Assembly: GCA_002291875.1 (NCBI GenBank)
Contig: DBAV01000002.1
Coordinates: forward strand, 1 to 15,364
From: Hyphomonadaceae bacterium UBA1001
GTDB lineage: Bacteria > Pseudomonadota > Alphaproteobacteria > Caulobacterales > Aquidulcibacteraceae
Direction of reading: 5' to 3'
DNA length: 15,364 bases
Part shown: piece by piece, positions 1 through 5,093 of the stretch
Position numbering within the stretch: position 1 is the first letter of the stretch
How the letters are laid out: the number at the start of each line of letters is the position of its first letter
Notes under the pieces: model-generated
The model's database searches: none
What the model saw: only the letters and a program-made list of their open reading frames with translations
Told to the model about the DNA's origin: nothing
Translations under genes and position numbers: made by a program

Positions 1-1
1 G

Positions 2-304
2 CCCGAGGCGTTCGGGCGCGCGGTGGTCGAGGCCCAGGCGATGGCGCGCCCGGTGGTGGCCACGGCGCTGGGCGGGCATCTGGAAACCGTGCTGGACGGC
101 GACACCGGGCGGCTGGTGCCGGCCGGCGATGCGGCGGCGATGGCGCAGGCCGTGGCCGCACTGCTGGCCAACCCCGAGGGCGCCGCGGCGATGGGGGCGC
201 GGGCGGCGGTGCGGGTGCGCGCGGCCTTCACCACCCGCGCCCTGCAGGATGCCACACTTGACGTCTATGCGCGCCTTGTGCCGGGCTTTCCATGCGCGGC
301 CTGA
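2..304 (+). CDS. Glycosyltransferase family 4, C-terminal fragment
   Basis: This is the last 100 codons of a gene that begins before the window; the frame is open from base 2. The fragment starts inside the GT4 donor-binding signature: PEAFGRAVVEAQAMARPVVA contains the E-x7-E pair (Glu 2 and Glu 10 of the fragment), which in this family contacts the nucleotide-sugar donor. It then continues with the usual GG...V.DG.TG.LV.AGD pattern of the C-terminal Rossmann domain. The enzyme would transfer a sugar from a nucleotide-activated donor to a growing glycan at the cytoplasmic face of the inner membrane. Its last codons overlap the next glycosyltransferase gene by 13 bases, so the two are probably co-transcribed in a lipopolysaccharide or exopolysaccharide locus. 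The acceptor and sugar cannot be told from the fragment. Confidence 0.88.
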   Translation, partial: PEAFGRAVVEAQAMARPVVATALGGHLETVLDGDTGRLVPAGDAAAMAQAVAALLANPEGAAAMGARAAVRVRAAFTTRALQDATLDVYARLVPGFPCAA

Positions 305-1314
305 CCCGTCCCGCCAGTTTCGAGCCCGCGCCGCGCGACGCCCGGCGCGTGCTGGTCATCAAGCTGTCCGCCCTGGGCGACCTGGTGCAGGCGCTGGCGC
401 CCGCACGGATGATCCGCGAGCATCACCCCCACGCCCGCATCACCGTGCTGACCACCCCGCCCTTCCGCACCCTGCTGGAGGCGTGTCCCTGGTTCGACGA
501 GGTCGAGACCGACGGCCGGCCCGCACGCACCCGCGATCTGCTGCCGCTGCTGACGCGCCTGCGGGCCCAGCGCTATGACATCGTGTACGATCTGCAGACC
601 TCGGGGCGGACCAACCGCTACTTCCACCTGATGCGCCCCTGGCCGCCCCTGTGGTGCGGCATGGCGACGGGCTGTGCCTATCTGCACGACAACCCCAACC
701 GGCTGTCGCTGCACACGCTGGACCGGCTGGCCGAGCAGCTGTGGTTTGCCGGGGTGGGGCCCGAGGGCGGCTTTGCGATCGGCCATGCGCCGCTGCCGGA
801 TGTCAGCTGGTACCGCAAGCCGGGCGCCCCCAATCCGCGTTATGAACCCGCCACCTTCGGCCTGGAGGGGCGTTATGCGCTGCTGATCCCGGGTGCGTCG
901 GCGCATCGCCCCGAAAAACGCTGGCCGGCGGCCCGCTATGGCGAACTGGCGCGACGGCTGGCGGCCTCGGGCATCACACCGGTGGTGATCGGCGCCGGGC
1001 CCGAAGCCGAGGCCGGCGCCGAAATCGCCCGGGCCGAGCCCAGGGCCGTGAACCTGGTCGCGCGCACCGACCTGCTGCAGATCATCGCTCTGGCCGAGCG
1101 AGCCCACGTCGCCATCGGCAACGACACCGGCCCGACCCATCTGGCAGCGGCTGCCGGCACGCGCACCCTGGTGCTGTTCTCGGGCGCGTCGAACCCGCAA
1201 TTGTGTGCCCCGCGCGGGCGGGTGACCACCTTCTCGGCCCCGACCCTGGAAAGCGTGCCGCAGGTCGAGGTCGAGCGCACGCTGGGCATTCTGGGCGTGT
1301 TCGAGCCGGGTTGA
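292..1314 (+). CDS. Glycosyltransferase family 9 (ADP-heptose:LPS heptosyltransferase-like)
   Basis: This 340-residue protein has the length and two-domain build of the WaaC/WaaF/RfaF family, which adds heptose to the LPS inner core from ADP-heptose. The N-terminal domain carries VLVIKLSALGDLVQALAP (residues 20-37), the family's opening strand and glycine loop. The C-terminal domain has IPGAS...KRWP (199-212), which forms part of the donor site, and GNDTGPTHLAAAAG (276-289), the hallmark motif near the C-terminus. The start at 292 overlaps the preceding GT4 gene by 13 bases and has no obvious Shine-Dalgarno sequence, which fits translational coupling. Membership of the GT9 family is secure. 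Whether the substrate is heptose is less so, because many alphaproteobacteria lack heptose in their core and use GT9 members for other sugars. Confidence 0.9.
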   Translation: MRGLTRPASFEPAPRDARRVLVIKLSALGDLVQALAPARMIREHHPHARITVLTTPPFRTLLEACPWFDEVETDGRPARTRDLLPLLTRLRAQRYDIVYDLQTSGRTNRYFHLMRPWPPLWCGMATGCAYLHDNPNRLSLHTLDRLAEQLWFAGVGPEGGFAIGHAPLPDVSWYRKPGAPNPRYEPATFGLEGRYALLIPGASAHRPEKRWPAARYGELARRLAASGITPVVIGAGPEAEAGAEIARAEPRAVNLVARTDLLQIIALAERAHVAIGNDTGPTHLAAAAGTRTLVLFSGASNPQLCAPRGRVTTFSAPTLESVPQVEVERTLGILGVFEPG

Positions 1315-1390
1315 ACACCGCGCACCGATGCGCGCAGGATGTCCCACGGACCGGGGCGGACGCGCCGGCATCGCATTGGAGGGCAAACGC

Positions 1391-2431
1391 GTGAAACTGG
1401 CATCGCTGGAGGGAGGCCGCGACGGCCGGCTGGTCGTGGTGTCCGACGACCTGGCCTGGTTCACCGACGCGTCCCCGGTCGCCCCCACCCTTCAGGCGGC
1501 GCTGGACGACTGGGCGTTGGCGGGTCCGCGCCTTGAGGCCCTGGCACAGCAGCTGAGGCTGGATGTCGCCCCGCGCGAACGCTTCCACGAGCGCGAGGCG
1601 CTTTCGCCCCTGCCGCGTGCCTTCCAGTTCGTCGACGGCTCGGCCTATGTGAACCATGTCGAGCTGGTGCGCCGGGCCCGCGGCGCCGAGATGCCCGCCT
1701 CGTTCTGGACCGATCCGCTGATGTATCAGGGCGCCTCGGACGGCTTTCTGCGCCCGCGTGGGGTCATCCCGCTGGCGGACGAGGCCTGGGGCTGTGACCT
1801 CGAGGCCGAAGTGGCGGTGATCACCCGCGACGTGCCCATGGGCGCCAGCCGCGAGGAGGCCCTGGCCGCCATCGCGCTGGTGGTGCTGCTGAACGATGTC
1901 TCGCTGCGCAACCTGATCCCGGGCGAGCTGGCCAAGGGGTTCGGCTTCGTCCAGTCCAAGCCGGCCTCGGCGCTGTCGCCCGTGGCCGTGACGCCCGAGA
2001 CGCTGGGCGGGGCGTGGCGCGACGGGCGGCTCCATGGCGTGCTTTCGGTGGACCTGGACGGACGGCCGTTCGGCCGCGCCGACGCCGGCGTCGACATGAC
2101 GTTCGATTTCGGTACGCTGGTGGCCCACGCCGCACGCACACGCGACCTGTGCGCAGGCACCCTTGTGGGTTCGGGCACGGTGTCCAACCGCGACGCCGAT
2201 GGCGGGCCCGGACGCCCGGTGGCCGATGGCGGGCTGGGCTATTCGTGCCTGGCGGAACAGCGCACGGTCGAGACCCTGCGCGAGGGGGCGCCGCGCACGC
2301 CCTTCCTGCGCGACGGATCGCGCGTGCGGATCGAGATGCTGGATGCGCGCGGCCGCTCGATCTTCGGCGCCATCGAGCAGTCGGTGCGCGCACACGCACA
2401 CATCGGCACACCAGCGACCGCCAACGCCTGA
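1391..2431 (+). CDS. Fumarylacetoacetate hydrolase family protein
   Basis: This 346-residue member of the FAH superfamily cleaves C-C bonds in, or hydrates or decarboxylates, beta-diketo or oxo acids with a divalent metal. The expected metal ligands are visible: Asp109 in WTDP, Glu138 and Glu140 in CDLEAEVAVI, and Asp169 in LLNDVSLR. The conserved block AKGFGFVQSKPASALSPVAV (181-200) and GSGTVSN (260-266) are also present. I chose the GTG start at 1391 because a GGAGGG sits at 1378-1383, seven bases upstream, and the protein then begins MKLASLEGGRDGRLVVVS, typical of this subfamily. An in-frame ATG at 1328 would add 21 unrelated-looking residues. It could act in tyrosine or homogentisate catabolism, but no other gene of that pathway is nearby, so the true substrate is open. 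Confidence 0.9.
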   Translation: MKLASLEGGRDGRLVVVSDDLAWFTDASPVAPTLQAALDDWALAGPRLEALAQQLRLDVAPRERFHEREALSPLPRAFQFVDGSAYVNHVELVRRARGAEMPASFWTDPLMYQGASDGFLRPRGVIPLADEAWGCDLEAEVAVITRDVPMGASREEALAAIALVVLLNDVSLRNLIPGELAKGFGFVQSKPASALSPVAVTPETLGGAWRDGRLHGVLSVDLDGRPFGRADAGVDMTFDFGTLVAHAARTRDLCAGTLVGSGTVSNRDADGGPGRPVADGGLGYSCLAEQRTVETLREGAPRTPFLRDGSRVRIEMLDARGRSIFGAIEQSVRAHAHIGTPATANA

Positions 2432-2450
2432 AGCCGGGGCCCGCACTGGC

Positions 2451-2466
2451 TGTTGCGCAGGCAACA
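2451..2466 (+). terminator. Possible terminator hairpin of the hydrolase gene
   Basis: TGTTGC and GCAACA form a perfect 6-bp stem around the loop GCAG, starting 20 bases after the hydrolase stop codon. It is followed by CACTTTC rather than a true T-run, so it is at best a weak intrinsic terminator. Position is the main argument. Confidence 0.3.
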
Positions 2467-2735
2467 CACTTTCAGAGCGTATAGTGAATGGCCGGAAGCG
2501 GACTCCCCTGATAAGCGAGTGGCATACACATGAACGGGCTGTTTCGTTCCGGCACGAACATGCCGTTCACGGACGGTCCACCGGGGCCTGAATGCCCCGT
2601 ATTGCCCCCCGAACCGCACGATCTTGGTGAATCCTGCCACCAGGCGGCTGGCACGGACCCTGCAGGGCCACCGGTGTGGCCGCCACGGCGGTCCGACACG
2701 GGATCAGTCCTGTTGCTCCGATGAGGCGAAAGCGC

Positions 2736-2761
2736 TTGCGGTCCGCAACATGATTGATAAT
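2736..2761 (+). promoter_or_regulatory. Candidate operator and -10 box of the pilus operon
   Basis: TTGCGG-T-CCGCAA (2736-2748) is a perfect 13-base inverted repeat, eight bases before TGATAAT (2755-2761), an A/T-rich -10-like element in otherwise GC-rich DNA. The first coding ATG lies 30 bases downstream of that element. TTGCGG could double as a -35 box, but the 14-base spacing is too short for a good sigma-70 promoter, so activator dependence or a different promoter is possible. This reading is inference from sequence pattern and position. Confidence 0.35.
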
Positions 2762-2791
2762 CCGTGAACGAACCGAGGGACGGAACCAGTC

Positions 2792-3439
2792 ATGGCACGG
2801 AATGTGGGTCAGGTGAACGCAGGGTTTGACGTGCCGGGGCGCCTGCGCCGCACGCTGCGCGCCGCCGCGGGTGTCGCTGCGCTGGCGATCGGCCTGGCCG
2901 CCATGGCCGCGCCGGCGGCTCATGCCGCACGGCCTGGCGGTCCGCCCATTCTGACGACGGACTCGCTGCGCTACGAGGTGCGTGGCCATGTGACCCCGCG
3001 CTGCTCGCTCGAGCTGCTGGGGTCGAACACCCCGCGGATGGACAGCATCCAGGACCGGCGGAATGGCGGCACCCGCGCCACCCGGGTGGTGCTGCCCTTC
3101 CGCATGAACTGCAACACCGATTTCGAGGTGTCCCTGGTTTCGCGCAATGCCGGGCTGGAAATCCAGGACGCCTCCACCGGCGACACCGACTTTCGCACGC
3201 TGGTGCCCTATCGCGCAGTGGTGCGCGGCCCTGCCGACCGCCTGATGCTGGACTGCCGCAGCGGTCGCATGGGCGTCGGGCGCCGCGCGGAATGTCGTGA
3301 TCGCATCGAGGTCAGCCGGCGCCGCATGGCGGGCGAGGGCGCGGTCGAGGTCACCGTCGACGCCGACCCCCAGCCCCTGCTGGCCGGCACCTATTCCGAT
3401 CACCTGACGCTGCGTCTGGCACCAAGGCTGGGAGACTAG
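2792..3439 (+). CDS. Spore-coat-U-like pilus subunit (minor subunit)
   Basis: This is a secreted protein of 215 residues. It has a long, arginine-rich n-region, a hydrophobic stretch (about 24-40) and a signal-peptidase site near AHA-A (45/46). The mature part has four cysteines (71, 107, 155, 168), enough for two disulfides. The block LPFRMNCNTDFEVSLVSRNA (101-120) with DTDF (131-134), and the end LLAGTYSDHLTLRLAP (196-211), match the same places in the next gene's product. The two are therefore homologous pilin-type beta-sandwich subunits, probably of the SCPU (Csu-type) class. As the first gene of the operon it could be an adapter, anchor or minor shaft subunit. The start is somewhat uncertain because the n-region is unusually long. 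The spacer GAGGGACGGAA upstream offers a ribosome-binding site. Confidence 0.72.
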   Translation: MARNVGQVNAGFDVPGRLRRTLRAAAGVAALAIGLAAMAAPAAHAARPGGPPILTTDSLRYEVRGHVTPRCSLELLGSNTPRMDSIQDRRNGGTRATRVVLPFRMNCNTDFEVSLVSRNAGLEIQDASTGDTDFRTLVPYRAVVRGPADRLMLDCRSGRMGVGRRAECRDRIEVSRRRMAGEGAVEVTVDADPQPLLAGTYSDHLTLRLAPRLGD

Positions 3440-3462
3440 ACGCCGCGTCACACAGAATGACG

Positions 3463-3519
3463 CCCCGGTCGGGGTGCTCATGCCGGGCGGCGGGCCCGGT
3501 CAAACCGGGGACCGTCCCC
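3463..3519 (+). promoter_or_regulatory. Run of three stem-loops before the major pilin gene
   Basis: Three small hairpins follow one another between the minor subunit and the pilin ribosome-binding site. CCCC-GGTC-GGGG lies at 3463-3474, CCGGGC-GGCGG-GCCCGG at 3483-3499 and GGGGA-CCG-TCCCC at 3507-3519. None is followed by a T-run. They may protect a processed pilin mRNA from 5' decay or slow read-through. Some such pairing is expected by chance in GC-rich DNA. Confidence 0.35.
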
Positions 3520-3542
3520 ACTTTCCTCAGGAGAGAGACGAC

Positions 3543-4166
3543 ATGAAGAAGACCCTGCTCGCGGCCGTTGCCGCTCTCGCGATCGCTGGCACCGCCAACG
3601 CCGCGCCCTCCAGCTACGCCACCCAGACCTATGGTCAGGACGCGCAGGCCTGGTGGCTGCTGAACTCGACCGTTGACACCTTCTGCAAGCTGGGCGCGCA
3701 GGGTGGCACCGTCACGGGTCTGACCAACGCGTCGGGCCAGTTCGGCGCCAACGGCCAGGGCGGCACGGTCGCCGAAGCCGACGGCACGATCACGTTCGAC
3801 ATCCAGAACGACACCAACAACACGATCAAGGCCGCGGCCGCGACCGTCAGCGTGCCGTTCTCGCAGTGCAACCGTCGCTTTGACATCACCGTGAACTCGC
3901 TGAACGGTGGCCTGCGCAACTCGGCCAACACCACGACCGACACCGACTTCACCAACGATGTCGACTATGACGTGGCGATCAACTTTGACGGCGTGACCGG
4001 CAATGCCCAGAACGTCGCGGCCGGCACCACCCCGGTGGTGCCCGCCACCCAGGCGACCGCTGGCACCTTCTCGTTCACGGTCGACGTGGACGCCGACACC
4101 AGCAAGCTGCTGCTGCAAGGCACCTACTCGGACTTCCTGAAGGTGGTGATGGCGCCCGTCGCCTGA
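3543..4166 (+). CDS. Major pilin of the chaperone-usher pilus
   Basis: This protein of 207 residues has a textbook signal peptide (MKKTLLAAVAALAIAGTANA, cleaved after residue 20). The start follows a strong AGGAGAG at 3529-3535, the best ribosome-binding site in the operon. The mature protein is small, rich in Thr, Asn, Ala and Gly, and acidic. It has one cysteine pair (48 and 109) placed as in pilins, with VPFSQCNRRFDITVNSLNGG (104-123), DTDF (133-136) and a terminal strand LLLQGTYSDFLKVVMAP (189-205). These features match the preceding subunit. The strong ribosome-binding site, the AAC/AAG-dominated codon use and the visibly lower GC content than its neighbours suggest very high expression, so I assign it as the shaft subunit. 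It would be exported by Sec, folded by the chaperone at 4303-5067 and polymerised by the usher. Confidence 0.8.
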   Translation: MKKTLLAAVAALAIAGTANAAPSSYATQTYGQDAQAWWLLNSTVDTFCKLGAQGGTVTGLTNASGQFGANGQGGTVAEADGTITFDIQNDTNNTIKAAAATVSVPFSQCNRRFDITVNSLNGGLRNSANTTTDTDFTNDVDYDVAINFDGVTGNAQNVAAGTTPVVPATQATAGTFSFTVDVDADTSKLLLQGTYSDFLKVVMAPVA

Positions 4167-4186
4167 TCCCTTCCAGGACATGACAT

Positions 4187-4218
4187 GGGATGGCACGGCC
4201 TTCGGGTCGGGCCATCTT
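4187..4218 (+). promoter_or_regulatory. Strong stem-loop with UUCG tetraloop after the pilin gene
   Basis: The stem-loop lies about 20 bases after the pilin stop codon. GATGGC (4189-4194) pairs with GCCATC (4211-4216). Inside it CGGCC (4196-4200) pairs with GGTCG (4205-4209, one G-U) around the loop TTCG (4201-4204), with a single A-G mismatch between the two helices. C(UUCG)G is one of the most stable RNA tetraloops. With no T-run after it, it looks more like an mRNA 3'-end stabiliser or partial attenuator than a full terminator, which would favour pilin over chaperone and usher. Confidence 0.55.
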
Positions 4219-4302
4219 CCATCATCGCGTAACCACGCCGATGAACCGATTTTCAGGGGGCTGGGGGCCATACTGAACTGGCCGCTCCCGGAGTTCGCCA
4301 CC

Positions 4303-5067
4303 ATGAAATTCTCGTCGTTGCCCTCGAGGCTCGCCGCGGTTGCGGCGGCCATGGCCCTCTTCATCCTCGGCACACCGGCGCACGCGCTGCTGGTCCAGCC
4401 GCTGGTGATCGAGATGCAGAGCTCGGGCTCGCGCACCAACACAAGCCTGCGCGTGGTGAATGACCGCACCGTGCCGATGACCATCGAGGTCAACGTCAAC
4501 CGCCTGATCGTGCCCGAGAACGGGCCGGTGTCGGTCGAGCCGATCGACGGCGACGACTTCCTGATCTTTCCGCCCCAGGCCACCGTGGCGCCCGGCGCGA
4601 CGCAGATCTTCCGTGTGCGCTGGGTCGGCGAACCGGTGATCGAGCAGAGCCAGCTGTTCATGTTCCAGACCGAGGAACTGCCGGTGGAACGCACGCTCGA
4701 GGGCGGCGCGGCAATCCAGGTGCTCTATGCCATCCAGAGTGTCGTCGCCGTGGCCCCGCCGCGCGGGCGCGCCGACATCGGGGTCGAGTCCGCCGTGCGC
4801 GAGACCGCTGCCGACGGCCGGACGGGTGCGCGCGTGATGTTCACCAATGACGGCAATTCGCACGTCTTCCTGTCGGGCGGACGGATGACGATCTCGAACG
4901 GCGCCGGATGGCGCCGCGTGCTGGAAGGCGCGGAACTGAACGAGGTGATCGGGCTGGGCCTGCTGCCGCCGGCGGCACGTCGCTCGATGTTCGTGGCCAT
5001 TCCCGACCTGCCTGCCGAAGGCACGCTGGAAGTGACCATCCAGCCCGGCGGCCGTCAGGCACGCTGA
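4303..5067 (+). CDS. Periplasmic pilus chaperone (PapD-like)
   Basis: This protein of 254 residues has a signal peptide cleaved near PAHA (28). The mature sequence follows the two-immunoglobulin-domain plan of chaperone-usher chaperones. It has an early strand with SLRVVNDRTVPMTIEV (48-63), then FLIFPPQATVAPGATQIFRV (86-105), the conserved 'PP...L.PG..Q..R' block. The G1-like strand IQVLYAIQSVVAVAP (138-152) has the alternating hydrophobic residues that complete a pilin's fold by donor-strand complementation. A second domain runs to the C-terminus. The start at 4303 gives the clean signal peptide and has GGAG nine bases upstream (4290-4293); an in-frame ATG at 4180 would add 41 residues running through the stem-loop. 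It sits between the pilin and usher genes, the usual order for this system. Confidence 0.88.
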   Translation: MKFSSLPSRLAAVAAAMALFILGTPAHALLVQPLVIEMQSSGSRTNTSLRVVNDRTVPMTIEVNVNRLIVPENGPVSVEPIDGDDFLIFPPQATVAPGATQIFRVRWVGEPVIEQSQLFMFQTEELPVERTLEGGAAIQVLYAIQSVVAVAPPRGRADIGVESAVRETAADGRTGARVMFTNDGNSHVFLSGGRMTISNGAGWRRVLEGAELNEVIGLGLLPPAARRSMFVAIPDLPAEGTLEVTIQPGGRQAR

Positions 5068-5093
5068 GGACGGGGATCGGGGGAAGCATCGAC

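Larger units (their letters stand above)
2432..2791. other. Inverted-repeat-rich spacer upstream of the pilus operon
   Basis: This 360-base spacer lies between the hydrolase and the first pilus gene and contains no convincing gene. It holds at least six perfect inverted repeats. TGTTGC/GCAACA (2451-2466) has a 4-base loop. TGAACGG (2531-2537) pairs with CCGTTCA (2563-2569). CGGGGC/GCCCCG (2582-2599) has a 6-base loop. CCCTGCAGGG (2658-2667) is a 10-bp palindrome that overlaps by two bases with GGCCAC/GTGGCC (2666-2681). TTGCGG-T-CCGCAA lies at 2736-2748. The last is next to a possible -10 element. The first is well placed to end transcription of the hydrolase gene. Confidence 0.5.

Noticed and set aside
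265..1488. Long minus-strand frame opposite the glycosyltransferase
   Set aside because: It is an antisense shadow typical of GC-rich coding sequence, rich in Arg, Gln, Ala and Gly and without any motif.
2530..2724. Possible small 64-codon gene in the spacer before the pilus operon
   Set aside because: It has no ribosome-binding site and a Pro-rich, unpatterned translation. The region is better explained by inverted repeats.
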